From NCBI RefSeq assembly GCF_027744825.2, contig NC_071336.1, forward strand, positions 10,417,001 to 10,481,000: a stretch of DNA of 64,000 nucleotides. The letters run 5' to 3'. The stretch comes from Synchiropus splendidus. Lineage: Eukaryota; Chordata; Actinopteri; Syngnathiformes; Callionymidae. The notes beneath the pieces were generated by a model, which saw only the letters and a program-made list of their open reading frames with translations, was not told where the DNA came from and made no database searches. How positions within the stretch are numbered: position 1 is the stretch's first letter; every line of letters begins with the position of its first letter. Of the stretch, positions 1 to 19,529 are shown piece after piece. Position numbers and translations under genes: made by a program.

Positions 1-2748
1 AATAAACTTGGATGTGATTTGATTTTGGTGGTGTTCTATTGGTTCAAACATACTAATACATCATCCGCACGACTACCAACTGGGGACTGGTCAATCATGT
101 GACCAGCTCTGGTGAAAACAACCACAAGCCAGAAAACGGAATTCATCCAACACAACATACACTCACATACACGTCTATGTGACTGGTGACACTGTGGATT
201 TACCATCCAGGGTTTTCTCACGCAACGGAATGGGCCTTGTTGCTGTGCGTCCTCGTCCCGCCTGTTGCAAGTCTACTGCCACCAGCTGACCCAGCTCATG
301 ACACTTTCTCACTCAAATCAATAACATATATTGAAGTTCCTTCCACACACTTCAGTGTCCAATAGACTTTCTCCGATCACATCTTAGTACCTTAAGAATA
401 AAAGTCTTCACTGCCATTTTACCATTAATTATATTGTTCTCCTCTGGTGTAATAGTGACAATGACCAATATAAATTTTAATTCAAATAAAAAATGCCGCC
501 ATACACAAGAATAAATTGTGAAGCCGTTTAAATATATCAAATGAACTGAAAATGTGTTTTAAATAGTTTTCAGCATGAATAGTAAGGAGAGTAAAAGCTT
601 TCCTTATGTTCATTTTAATACAACACTTTCGAAAAACAGTCTCCAAACGATGAAATGTCAGTGCAGCAAGCAACGGCACGCTCATTCATGACACACACGC
701 CAACAGCTGGGATGGCTTCAGGAAGTAGTAGTGAGTAAGCTGTTGCGTGATGGGACAGATCGAGCTCTCCTGAGGCGGTGACTTTATTCACAGACAGCAG
801 GGTACTGAAAGCAGGAAGAGGGAATGCTTCCTTTTCCCTGGACTCACTGAATGCCACACTACTGACAGGGGCGGGGGGCGGGGGGAGGGCGCCGGCTGCA
901 AACCCAGATTAGCAGCTGCAGTCGCTCCTCTGGGAGACGGGGGCAGCGATGCCATGAGGGCACATCTGAACAACAGTGAGTAAAAATCGGCGTCACAGCT
1001 GGTGGCGAGCGACGCGATGACAGAACAACAAAATTGTTGTGTGGAAATAATAAAGGGAAGCGAGAAAATGGGTGGGGTGGACTTGTAGATTTCACAATTT
1101 CGTTTGCGGCTGCCTGAGTGATGAGTTGCGCTCAGTGCGGGAATAATGTCTCACGCCCCGTCGCACATCTGGCACACCTAGGTGCCACTCAACCCTTTTC
1201 AAATGAACTGCAGAATTCATGTGATTAAAACCCTCCCCTCCCACCAACGCGGCTCACATTCACTCATTCATCATTGTGCCTTGCCGTTTCTGGCTGCTTT
1301 GTTATGAAACTTCCTGCCCGACTTTTGTTCGTTTTTATCAGATGTGAAAGTTGGGTTAACACAAAACACAGGAAGGGTGTGAGTGAAGTGTTTTCCCACT
1401 CATCTTGAAACAGTGTGTGACACTAAAGTCACACCGAGAGACAGGGACACTTACACCTCAAATCTCGTGATGCTCTGCTACTGTAAATGTTTTCGCCTGG
1501 TGAACAAGGATGAAGCTACATCAGCGCTGACTGTTTCACCACAGGTATTTCAAAATAAAGGTGCTGTGAGACAAACATTTGCGATACAACCACAGTCACC
1601 AGTCTGAGATGTGCTGAACCAGGAGGTTAACCCATGAACATGTGGTTGATGTGTACAAGGACGTGTCAATAGGCAGTTTTACAGCACAAAGTTTAGCGAC
1701 AGCACTGTTGGACTAACTGTCCATCTCAGGTGTTCGTGACTAAGTACTGTCAGAGAGTGGCTGTGTGGAGCTCAGGTCTGAGAAGATTTAGTACACTCAA
1801 ACAGGTGACACAAGGAACATAATGGGGCATTCTCACAAAGAACATTTTATTCATTACACTGGCAAAGATAATGGTTGAATTTTGAATTTTGTCAGAGACA
1901 ATAGCTAACAGGAATTTTTGGCTCAACATTTCAGTATGAATCTTCTGCTCAACCTTTTTCCCCTTGGCATTTATATTTCACTTCACAATAAGTACAAAAC
2001 CGCACTTCAGCATTTTTTTGGGGGGGTCTAAATCATCCTGACACCCGCAACCTCCGTACACAAAGGAAGAGATCACAAAAAATGTCAATAGACCACAGAG
2101 TTTCGCTCCCACGTGATTCGTGCCAACTTCGGCAGCTCAAGCCAAAGTTCATATTTCACAGCGCTGCTGATGTCTGACTTCCTGTTGTTACAGAGTTTTA
2201 CTATGTGGATTCAACAGTTTCCATGAAATGACTTTATCTGACATATCAGTTTTGTACAGAGAGCACATGTGTCAGTGGCAGACGCCTGGAAAAAAAAGGA
2301 TGCCAGGAATGTGTTGGAAGCAGTAGTGTCCTGGATGTTACTGATAAAGGACCATCCATCTGAAGTTACACAACAATATAGCTCCTCAGAAAACCAACGT
2401 GTGTCTATAGTGGTGGCACGTCTCCTAACCACTGACAGAAGAAGGAAGTCATATGCCAACTATCAATTTCCAAACATAGGGCTCCTGCATCCTGTGGCTT
2501 CATTTTTCGCGTGTGGTCACCATCGCATGAACTGAGTTATATGAGCAACCACAACATGGTACATGTTTTGGTGCTGAAGATCCAGCTGTTGGATCGGTGA
2601 AACGGTGCTGTGTGATGTTTCTGGATCTGAAATGAGGTATAGTATGTAAATACATTCACCTTGTGATCCAAAGTGTTAAACAAGGAATTGAAAGAGATAT
2701 GAATGTCGACCATGAGGTAGGGATTTTATAACAATATCACACAGAACT
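1..2748. other. Gene-poor flank, no supported gene
   Basis: I see no open frame with recognisable protein similarity. A GC-richer patch around 850-1000 contains, on the minus strand, a possible exon at 848-965 bounded by an acceptor-like ttgttcag and a donor-like gtgagt. Its open frame is Ala/Pro-rich and matches nothing I know. The rest is ordinary mixed-composition non-coding DNA. Confidence 0.5.
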
Positions 2749-3360
2749 CGGCCTGCACAATAAATCGTTCAAAAATCGCGATTTCGCTTCACCCTTGTGA
2801 CTGGTTTAAGTTTCAGTGAATTTCTATTCACATTTAATTTACAAACCGACTGGATTTGCATCACAAATGGTACTTTCCTTTGTGAGTTTTACGCTCCCAT
2901 GATGCTCATGGCTTCACCTTCACCTGTAGTCAAGTGTTTCACTTGTGACGTGGACGATTGGATAGCTCGGGGACAGGACAGAAACTGAAGGAATATGGAT
3001 GACAAACCGGGAACTAGCTATGAGAATCAGCCCACAAAACGGTCTCAAAACAAACTTGTTCAGAAAAAAAAGGCTCGCCTTGGGTTGTGTGGCTGTATTT
3101 TGGATTCAAACCAGATGACAATGTCAATCTCAAGTGATTTGCAAGACGTGTTTTCCATCGTCCGTCACACCGCAAGGTAACACCACGAATCTTTATCAGC
3201 ACCTCAAACGTTCTCTGTTTGGTGCTGCAACTTTGTTTTGTCATGGTGTGTAATAAACTTCTTATTTCATGAGAAAAAAATCATGGCTGAGAATCGTGAT
3301 ATCAATTCTTCGCTAAAAAACGGTGATTCATATTTTCCCCAAAAAATCGTGCAGGACTAC
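2749..3360 (+). mobile_element. Degenerate hAT DNA transposon with BED zinc-finger remnant
   Basis: A 612-bp element is flanked by perfect 8-bp direct repeats, acagaact, at 2741-2748 and 3361-3368. That is the target-site duplication length expected of hAT elements. The ends are imperfect inverted repeats: the left end reads cggcctgcacaataaat, and the right end on the opposite strand reads gtagtcctgcacgattttt. Around 3085-3215 the plus strand encodes pieces of a BED zinc finger: VVWLYFGFKPDD, then a stop, then, in another frame, a GNTTNLYQHLKR-like segment. The frameshift and stop show it is a dead transposase fragment. Most of the transposase body is missing, so this is a deletion derivative. 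Confidence 0.75.
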
Positions 3361-3368
3361 ACAGAACT

Positions 3369-6300
3369 ACTGTAGAAATGGACGAGGACATGAGAGACAA
3401 GGCGGAGGGTGACACATGTTTTCTGTTTTGTTTCACTGTTGACATCACCGCAGGAGTAATTGATATGAATTTTTTCTGGTTTGATTGTGCTGTGAACGAT
3501 CTATCTGGAACATAACTTGAGCAGCTATGACGTCTGTCTCCAAGTGGTCAGGGCCCCAAATAGCGCGAAGGGTGATGGGAAAATCAAAGTCCCAGCATAG
3601 GCGGACCCACCCACCCATTCTCAGCTCCATGGCGTAACATATCAATCTTGGGAAAAACTTGGGAAAAAACACATTGGATATCACTTTCCCTTGGTCTTAT
3701 CAATGAAATTGCGTCTTTATTTACCATGTTCAGAAGGTAGTGCACATATTTTACACCGGTAACTGAACGCACCTGTGTGTAGCGAGACAATCACACCTTC
3801 GAGTCTGCCACATGCATCTGGCACAATTCTTAAATATGCAGTGTCATATGATCACACGCAGTCTATACAGGTGGTTGTGTTGAATTTCAATCATGTAAAA
3901 CTATTTGCAGGAGAATCAAATTCAGCACAGTGTTGCACTAAGCGAGAACATGATCAGATCCTGCCGGCTCACCGTCAGAATGCAGCTTCAGCTTCAGTAT
4001 CAGAGAACAGATGCCGCTTCATGACAGCTGGATGTGTTGCTGGTGCCAGTGAGCAAGCCAGCTTGTTCTTCTCACCAAAGATAAGGAGTGTCAGAAAAGT
4101 GTGAAGTTTAAAGAAAGACGGACACCATCGTCATCCTCAAACTGGTTCTGCAACCAACTGCAGTAGCCATGGTTTTTATAGGTAAACAAACAGAAATACC
4201 AATGACAACAGCAAAAGGCATGGAAACAACTCGTGTGAAAGTCTCACTGTTTAGCCACACACACCAAATGTTTTGTACTGCTGACCCTTCGTAAGAGAGG
4301 ACAACATCCACTTCATTTTGACCTTCAGCTGTTATAAGACAAAGCCACCCATCTCGATCCTTCACCTTCAGACACTTCATCATCTGACAAGTGCTACTCA
4401 TAAGTATGGTTTGAATAAAAATGAGTCATTTGCTTTCTTCCCCAGAAATCGCCCATTATTCACAGAGAAGAACCTTCTCAGTGTTACAATATAATTTATT
4501 TCATATATTATTTATATATACTGCATATATAATAAATAATCACATTTATTTGTTTTTATATTTCACAAAACGTCTCCCTCTTGCATTGCTCTGTAGATAT
4601 GACTAAATCTCCTCTTTATGTTTCATAAATACCATGCTTCCTTAGTGAGATGAAACAACTGTACGTATATATATATATATATATCATTTTTTTTGAAGAT
4701 CATCTAATTTAGAGTGTGAGTGAGGTGACACAGATCAGTGCACTCATACTCTCCACAGAGACTAATTTGCTTTGTGCCGTTTCGTTAACTTGTGTCTGTC
4801 AAACTTCTGCACCCTGCACTTTGCAGTCGGTCTGACGTGTTACCCACATCAGCAGGGCGAGAGCACTCAAGCGAGATGCTGTAGAAAAATAAACCAAAAT
4901 TGCTTCTCAGACCACAAACCCCATAGTTTCCTGTAATAAAACCCCTTGCGCATGAGGAAGATTAGAAAATCCACTTTATGATTGCAGGTGCCGGAAATCA
5001 GTTATTTTTCAGTCCTTCCCTCTGTTCTGAAAGAGTTTGAAAATGAAACGCAGTTCTGCGATTTGCCTGCACAAACCACTTGGGTTTTTTTTTTCTGACT
5101 GCTGCCACTTGTCAACGTTTCGCTGCAAAACAATTTCATTTGCACCTCAGGCTTCAAACAGTGACTTTGACATTGTGAGTGCTAAAAACCAGAGTAGGAG
5201 TATGAAGCCCGAGAATGAAAGGTGGGCCATGAAATACATGAAAAGTCTCCTGCAGTGCTGAATAAAAAACAGCGCTACACACCACATTCTCACTGTTACA
5301 GTTTCGCACTGTGTCCTGTGTTTACACTAAGCCTTCACACTCACAAGATGACTTTGGGGATAAAAGAAACTTTCACTTTCTCAGAGTTGGATTCGCACTG
5401 TGGCAACTTACACCACGTGTGGAGCAACAGTTGCATTACAGGGTGAACAGGTCAATTTCAAGTCCATCTTCCTCCAGTTGTTATAGGTCTTTCTCTACTA
5501 AAATAAATGGCAAACGAAATGGGAAATAATGTGACATCTTCCTGCAATATCTGCTAAATAACAGGAATATTGGAAAATTCCAAAAGATAACTTTGTGAAA
5601 TGACTCCTCAACTTATCTACTGAATCCAGCCAAAACAGACATCACTAAAATGAAGACCAACAGTCATCAAAAGGACTGACATAAACAGGGCACAGAGGGA
5701 AAACACAAAATCAAAACAACCATGACAAAAACCATTGATACACAGTCATCAAGTAGCCTTGGATGAAAGCAAAACATTTCAAATGTCCCCCGACGTAGCA
5801 TCTCCAAGATGGAATGAGTAGGATTCCTCTCTACCCCATAAAGGTAATTCAAGATGGCATAAAGAATTTTGAATGAATAAAATAGGCTGGAAGAAACTAG
5901 CACATTCTGCCTTGTTGGGTTTCCTCATCATCTGTCTGGTTGTGCAGTCCCCCACCCAACACCCCATTTCTCTCAGGTGAGATTGAGCTCACATGAGCGG
6001 CAAATGAGCCGCACATGTTTTGAAAGCACCCAGCAAAGTTTAAAGAAACTATGGAACGTGTCACATCCACCCGTGATACAAGCCACAAATGTTTTTGAAA
6101 GAGCCAGTCGTCTTTGCACAAGGTGCTGGCTGATCGCTTCAAGTGAAACTCAATGTATCGCTCATGACCTTGAGAATTGTCCCCATCACCCAGTAAAATT
6201 ACAATCTTCATCTCGCATAATCCTGTCAAAGAACACATCCTGCTTTCACAGGCTGCTTCGTAAGTTTCAGCGGAAACCCAAACCAAATGCTTAAGAGAAG

Positions 6301-9300
6301 CAACATTTCTAAACCAGAGCATTTTATTCATTATCTTTTCACACTTTTTCACCATCAGTATCGCTGCAAATTATATTGCATCTAACATTTTGTGAAAGTT
6401 TTCCCTCTGTTTTCCATGAATGTTTGTTAGAGATGCAACCTGTTGTCCTCCAGAACGACCTTCAGGGCTCTGGAGAGGAGATGTCACATGGTGTGTAATC
6501 TGACCTCCAGTCAGACTCCATAAAAGGCCTCTGGGGGAAATTAGGTGACCCTGGGTCAATACGCAGATCAAATGTAGGGGATTAGGCCAAAATGTAAGGA
6601 GACAAAAACATGGATAGAAACATAGTGTGCACGAAATGTCTTGTGTGAGCGTCCTTTGGTTGTATGCAGATAGATTTTTGTTTGTCCTTCTTCCCTGCTC
6701 TCAAGATATGTTGGTTCTCCCGTATGAAGCAAACAGCAGCCGCTCTTCACCATGCAGCCAATTATGGTGAGCAGCTCTGATAAGTGCAACGCCGCTGCAG
6801 GTCGAGGTGGAGGAGGCGGCAGAAAAGGATGTTAAATATCAAGGGTGGCTGCTCCAGAGGCCTGAGGTAATTGCATTGCGGCAGAAACGAAGAGAGAGAA
6901 AGGTGGAATGGAGTGTGAGGAGGGATGTGGATTTATTTTTCTTTCAGTTGTTTGTCAGAATTTCAGCAACTTTAATAAAAAATGTAGAAATACATTTGCA
7001 CACACAACAAACTGAATGAGCTGAATCAAAAAGGTCAATGAAATGTGTTCTGAAAGTGATGGGCATGTAGCCAACATAAGAGGCTGCTCCTCCTGGCTCA
7101 GAAATAAAACAGTTAAGCTCGTAATTCTTGTCGCACATTAGTGAGAGAGAGGCTGTCGTTGATAGTAATTCAAAGTCCAAAATGACTGGGCGAAAAGCAC
7201 TATCAACTGGGCTCGGAAAACAACGCCGCTGTCCTTGGAGCTTCTGACCAGCCGCTACTTTCGGTGTCGTTGGTGGACTGAACACTGTCTGTCGCCGTGA
7301 GCATCACACTATAAATTGTGATTTTTGAGAACCATGCCTGAACTCCAGAGAGAAGCTGTTGCATGTCAACGCTTGGCAGGTCTCAGCTGGCCTTGGCAAC
7401 TAATGTTGCTAACTGCTTTCCAGTGATGAGCTAAAGCTATGTTTTCACCAAAGCCAAAACTGATTCCAGAATATATTGCACTGAGATCACACACTCTTTT
7501 CACAACATACACGGCCTGAGCTCTTCATGTTGCCTGCATCGAGGCCTCCAGGACGGGAGCCTGCCTGCTCTGGCCGCTCATGACATTGTAATGGAAGTTA
7601 ACTTGATTAGCTGCCAACTGTTTTACCTGCTAAATCAGACACAGGGCGGTCTGACTTGATATATTTTCAGTGTCCACTTACAGACATTTATTGGTAGTTT
7701 TCATTATTTATGTCACTTTAGCTGAACAGTTTTAACTTTATCCTTCAAATGTGTCGGTTATTCATAGCTGTTTATTGTAAGAATGAGCAAGAGATCCAAT
7801 TATTTTGTGTCTGCAACCTTGGCCAGCTGATAACTGTTGCTGTTGTTGTAACTGGATTGATCATCCTCATTCGTTTGCCATCTACTGAGAGACGATCCTT
7901 TTACTCCTCGCTTTTCTTGTCCACAAAGACACATTGCTGTCACTCTTCTTAGCAGCCAGAATAAAACAGCCTGATGATTTTCAATAGTCCTGCATCCTCC
8001 CTCATCTCCCATCACTACCTGTCATAGCCGATCACAACCACTGATCACGTGTGACAGCTGGCGCTGTGATGAAGCCCCGCTGGTTGTGATGCATCCGCTC
8101 CTCCCTACTCGCTGCTCACTGAGCAGCCGCATGCCTGCTGTGGAGTGTCTTTCAATCTTGCCATGTAAATTTTGCATCCTGCAGCACATGCACGGTAAAA
8201 AGCGCAGGGAAGCACCTTCAAGTTAAAGCAGCAGCACAGAGAGTTTTCTGGACTCATGAAAGTGAGAGCGCTAGTTCCTCAGCAGCAACACGCTTAGGCA
8301 GCACTCGCTGGTCCGAGCGTGACATTTGGAACGCTAAGCAAGTTGCCCAAGAAATAATCATTCATTTCACCAAGCTGCATGAGCAGCCTTTCTCAGGTGT
8401 CGTTTACGCGGAGACGGAAATGTCTGGATGGAGTCAGGTGCAGCGTTCGCCAGCCACCTGAATCAGAAACTTCTGAAAACATCTGGAGTGGAAACTTTCA
8501 TAAACGGTATGTAAATATTTCACGAACATAGGAAAGTCTCAAGAGACTCACCAAACTGCGGCGTCCTACATCAAATTAAATGTTTTTCAGTCGTCCATTT
8601 GACAGAATAGTTGCTGCATTCCGCAAGGTTCTTTTCCTATTTTTTGCCTTCATGCCTTCTTATATTAAAACGTATGTGAATAAAAATGATTTAATGGTTC
8701 ATGTTTTCACATCATGTACACAGAAGGTCTCATCATTTCGATTACAAATTCATTGTCAATCCATGTGTGATCGGCGCTCTGGCTGATCAGTATCAGTGAT
8801 GCCGATGCCGAGCGCAAACCCTCATCAGAGCCTCCCTGGTTAAAAGCCACTGGTCATTGGACTAACTGGACAGCAGACAACACAGAGAAGAACCCAAGAG
8901 CAAATCTCCAGACATGCTTAGGAGTTAAATCGTGCTGCTCTTGCATCTTAACACGTGTGGATAAAGTGGGAGTGAAGCTGCCTCAGAGCAAGTAATCATC
9001 AGCTCTATGAAAATGCCTTGTAATCCCTGCTGAAGGCAGAGGTGGAGAAATCAACTTCTACCACAGTGGCCAGGAGTGCTTAAACATAGATGTGATAAGG
9101 AAGACATCTGAGTCATTTCAACTTCATTTTCCTCTCATTGATGAGTTAGGCGAGTTTGCCAACACCTCAGGTGACTATCCTGTTCGTGATGCTGTGATTG
9201 GCTGACGGAGTTAGATTCAATATTGAATAAGGAGCGACGAAATGCTCATAATTGAAAATTGAGATCCTCTGCCACGGTGGAGCTGGGCTCACCGCGGTTT

Positions 9301-10940
9301 TTGAAAAGCAGAGTGAGTCATCTTGATGTGCTGCCTGACAGAGCAGATCACTCCTCAGTCACTATCTATTGACTGTTGGGAAGCTGGTAATCATAGTGAT
9401 GAAGATCCTTTCAGTGATTCCTCCTCTTCTTTCATTCAGTTGTGTCTTTCATCATGTTATTGTCTTGGTCGCGTTTTGTACTCTCAATTTACGCCAAACT
9501 ATGACACACGGCCTGTTTAGGAAGCAGGACATTTCACTGGGAGAAAGACGTGTGTGCGATTTAGTAGCAGTCTGGTAATCCATTGCACTCCACTAAATAA
9601 TAAATCAGTTTCACATCGCCAAGGAAAAGGTGACTTACAAAACAGCTTACCCATATCTGAATAAACGACTCCAACCGCCGCATAAAAAAATAAAGTAAAA
9701 TGACAAGAACACAGAATTTGGGGTATTTTTGTTAGCTAAAAATATAAACCACTTTAATATTATTATTTGCCCTTTTTGACTATTTGCCCTCCTGTTGAAT
9801 TCAATGAAAGAATATTTATATGTGACATGAGCCACATCAACATATATAGTTGGTGGTTTTATAGAGGGGATTAATGTGAATTTTGAATGAAAAAAACGAG
9901 GAATGTTTTCCTCCAAAACACATAAAGCCAAACATCAACCTCATGAATTGAAATTATCTTCAGACATTCACATCGGTGTCCAAGCAACTGACTGGATAGG
10001 AAGTCATGAGTTCAAATTTCTCAATATGGGTCCTTGAGCAAGGTCCTTGCCAAATTTCCCTTTGATCAACAGCTAAATGACATGCAAATAGATGAACTTG
10101 CTTCTCTTCAAGTTTGGTGAGTAATGTAACATTAACGTATGCAGATTCACTGCGAGCACTCAGCAATTTGAGTATCAATGATCTACTCCAGGGAGCCCTC
10201 TAGTGGACAGCAACATCCCATGATTAAAACTTTATAACAAACATACTTTTGGTGAATGTGGGTATCATCCGTACCTACCCATCTAATCTGGACTAAAGAG
10301 GCTGGGTTCTTCTTTAAAAGGTCACCATTAAATAAACAGGAAGGAAATGAGTGTAAATAAAACTTGGCTTGTAGAGTAACAACCACCAGAGCGGCAAACT
10401 ACACTCTTGTTGTTTACCTTAACCCTCTGACCAAGACCATAGCAGGGTAAAAACCCTGACACTCCCTGGATCTATTTTGGGAAGACACATTCCTGCATCC
10501 TCCTCTGCTGCTCTCCCTGCCTCATAAATGACTGTCGGGCTCCAAGTCACCGTACAATTCAATGATCCCTGTACTCATGGAACAGGTGCATATTCTGATG
10601 TTCTGACCCCGAGCAACAGTTGTTCAATGAAGCCACCGCCACAACTGAAGTCCCCAGTGAATGGCAGAAATCATGCAACATGACAGGGCGATAAATCAGT
10701 CATTTTAAAAAAGCTAAACACCGAGATGGAGGAAGTCCTGGTTCCAAACATGCGCTAAGAGTAACGCTGATCCGCTTTTAATTGCTCTCATCTTACCTTT
10801 TTAGAGTTTGTCGGCTCCCATGTTGTTGGCAGAAGGACCGCAGTAACAACAGTTGTGGGTTCGGATCGTTACATCACTGAAGTCAGAGCCGAAGTGGGCT
10901 CCTGCAGAGAGAGTGGCATCAGACAGAGGGACCCCTTCTG
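3369..10940. other. Long gene-free stretch upstream of alpk1
   Basis: No exon or conserved protein is visible on either strand. The longest frame, a minus-strand frame of 152 codons at 5897-6355, resembles no family I recognise and has no splice or composition support. The stretch contains a short (AT)n tract near 4667-4684 and a probable SINE fragment near 9960-10060. It may hold distal introns or regulatory DNA, but nothing in the sequence says which. Confidence 0.5.
9960..10060 (+). repeat. Probable tRNA-derived SINE fragment
   Basis: The phrase gagttcaaatttc resembles a decayed RNA polymerase III B box (GGTTCGAATCC). It is followed by gggtccttgagcaaggtcct, which is typical of the body of tRNA-derived SINEs in fish genomes. 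No clear A box or flanking duplication remains. Confidence 0.45.
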
Positions 10941-10949
10941 GGCTGCTCC

Positions 10950-11200
10950 TGCGGATGTTTTGACGCTACATTAATCCCGCTCCAAGTCTCCTCCCCCTCC
11001 CGCTCGAAGCCAAGTTAAGAAGCTGAAGGTTGCCGGAGGAGCGCGGGCTGCGCTGCGGAGCTCCGTCATCTGGCAGCAGCTGGAGCGGAGAGCTGAGCTT
11101 CCGCTGGCCGCCTGCAGCGCGCCTCAGTGCAGGGCCATAGTCCCGCCTGCCGGCGGCGGCGCGGCGGTGCTGTTTCAGCGGCAGCAGGCTGCTCTCGATG
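10950..11200. promoter_or_regulatory. GC-rich island, candidate alpk1 promoter
   Basis: This is the most GC- and CpG-rich stretch in the left third of the window, with runs such as ggcggcggcgcggcggtg, set in AT-richer surroundings. It lies about 1.8 kb upstream of the alpk1 start codon. A CpG-island promoter with an untranslated first exon is the simplest reading. It could also serve an unrecognised transcript on the minus strand. No open frame here resembles a known protein. Confidence 0.4.
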
Positions 11201-12002
11201 TAGCTTTGTAATAACAGACAATTACGGTGCTAATGGAGCGGACCGACCGAGCTATTTCTGGGCTGCACTGACAGAGCCTGAAAAAGTTTGTGTCAACGTA
11301 CTTCCGTTTTATTAAAGTCATGAATCCAATTTTAAACACATTTATTTTGTTGTTTTCTTTCTTTCTCACCATCCCTTAGTCGGTGTTACTATTCACCACG
11401 CGCATTTTTATCAGAATACCTTCATTTTCCCCTGGTACTATAAAAAAAAAATGTGTAAACACTATCCCTAATCCCACAGTCTGTTGGGTCTTTTTGGGGG
11501 GTCTTTGTTTAGTCTCATTAATCCAAATTCTCTGTGCAATTTCATTGAATTATTAAAGCTACACGCTCACGTTTACATAATTTGTCATTTTCGGATTCTT
11601 ACACTTCAATAAATATATAAATAGATATCAAACCCTGCACCAAATCTGTCATGTTTGGCTGAACAGAAAGTACATTGTTTCACCAGCATGCGGCACTGAG
11701 TGTTTAGATATCGCAACTGAAATGAAACTGAAGAATAATTTACTGCCCTTCACCTGTCACCGTCGAGCCTCTAAAAAGCCCCGAATGCGCTGGTGTGGGA
11801 ATTTCCGACAGTGACGAATGCAGCAGTCTACAGTCCCGCCCAACTCGGAAGTGAAGGGAGTTCATTTGCACTGTACTTTTTTGGTCAGTTATTGAACACA
11901 CAGTGCGTTAACCAAGTTTCAAACCTGGTCTGCTTTTGTCTACATGCGTTTTGCTTAATGTTTTGTGTGTGGTTGTTTATTGTGGTTCATTTTATCGCCC
12001 AG

Positions 12003-12081
12003 GTTGTGCAGGTTTATCCCATGACTCTGAGAGAAGTTTCGATGCAACACAGTTCACCAAGATGAAGTATGTGTTCCCAAA
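12003..12081 (+). other. alpk1: Possible non-coding 5' exon of alpk1
   Basis: A T-rich tract ends in cgcccag (or, 9 nt later, gtgcag), and the segment closes with cccaaa before gtaagtg, a strong donor. Joined to the acceptor at 12741-12750 (gtgcttaacag), it would supply 5' UTR to the coding exon. It contains upstream ATGs (12021, 12044, 12062), all closing in short frames that do not join the ALPK1 frame. The structure is inferred from splice signals only. Confidence 0.4.
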
Positions 12082-12804
12082 GTAAGTGTCTTTATTCCTT
12101 CTTATGAATGAATCCACCTGGGATTCTGGGCTTTACGACCGGCTACTCATTGACCAATGGACTGGCTCTCACTATCACATCGGTAGACGAGGTTGGCATT
12201 TACTTATCAGGTGGTGATGACATTTGGACTTCTGATCCTGTAATTGTTCAGGTATTGGAAAAAGGTGAGTAACTCCAATTGTATCGTTGTTTTCAGGCAT
12301 GTTTCAGCTTGCATCACTGACTTTCAGTCAACCTGAAAATCCAGAAGGTATTCCAGAAGTAGTCATTCACTTTAGTATCATATATATTAGTGATAACAGC
12401 AGAGATGTGGAGATCATTTCAATTCCGTCGACCGGTGTCATGACTCTTGTCAATATCTCCTGATCAGTTCTTGAGCAAGCTCAAGTGAAGTCAGTGGTTT
12501 ATGAATATGCCTGAATGTGTCTAAATATGTCAACAATAGAGTTGAAGTTACAAACCTCAGACTGATTCCAAGTTCAACTGTTACTGGAAAAGAATAATGA
12601 TGGTGAAATGAAAATCATTTTCACTCGTAATGATCCTGACTGTATGACCATTGTACATCTAGTGTGACAGCACGTGAGGACAATTCATGGAACAACTGCA
12701 AGTGTTTCAAAAACACATTGTTCTTTTTTTTCTCTTTCTGTGCTTAACAGTCGGGATTCCCCAATAATTCCAGTTATAAAGTTAACGTGGGGTGCGCCTC
12801 CACT

Positions 12805-19251
<6,447 letters not shown>

Positions 19252-19509
19252 ACATTTTCCTTTTTCATTGGCAGCTTTCCACTTTATTTTTATTGTCTGA
19301 GCGGTGGTCCTGTGGAGTGTTTCCGTCAGTGCCATAGCTCTTCCTACAATGCATACCTGCTCATCTCTGCTGGGTGTTGCCTGCCGAAAGGCCACCAATG
19401 GGCACTTTATGTCGATTATATTTTTTATGCTTTCAACTAGTGGACTGAAGGCCTGTCAGTCATGTTGCCTTTGCTTCCTCTTGGTTCTTGAGAATGAGAA
19501 GTTAGAGCA

Positions 19510-19515
19510 AATAAA
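19510..19515 (+). terminator. Polyadenylation signal of alpk1
   Basis: AATAAA lies about 260 nt after the alpk1 stop codon. A second AATAAA at 19810-19815 could be an alternative distal signal. Confidence 0.6.
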
Positions 19516-19529
19516 TGCATGAATATGGG

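Noticed and set aside
848..965. Possible minus-strand exon bounded by acceptor- and donor-like sites in a GC-rich patch
   Set aside because: The open frame is low-complexity Pro/Ala and has no partner exons I can identify.
5897..6355. 152-codon open frame on the minus strand
   Set aside because: No recognisable domain, no splice or promoter support, and an overlapping frame of similar length on the other strand.
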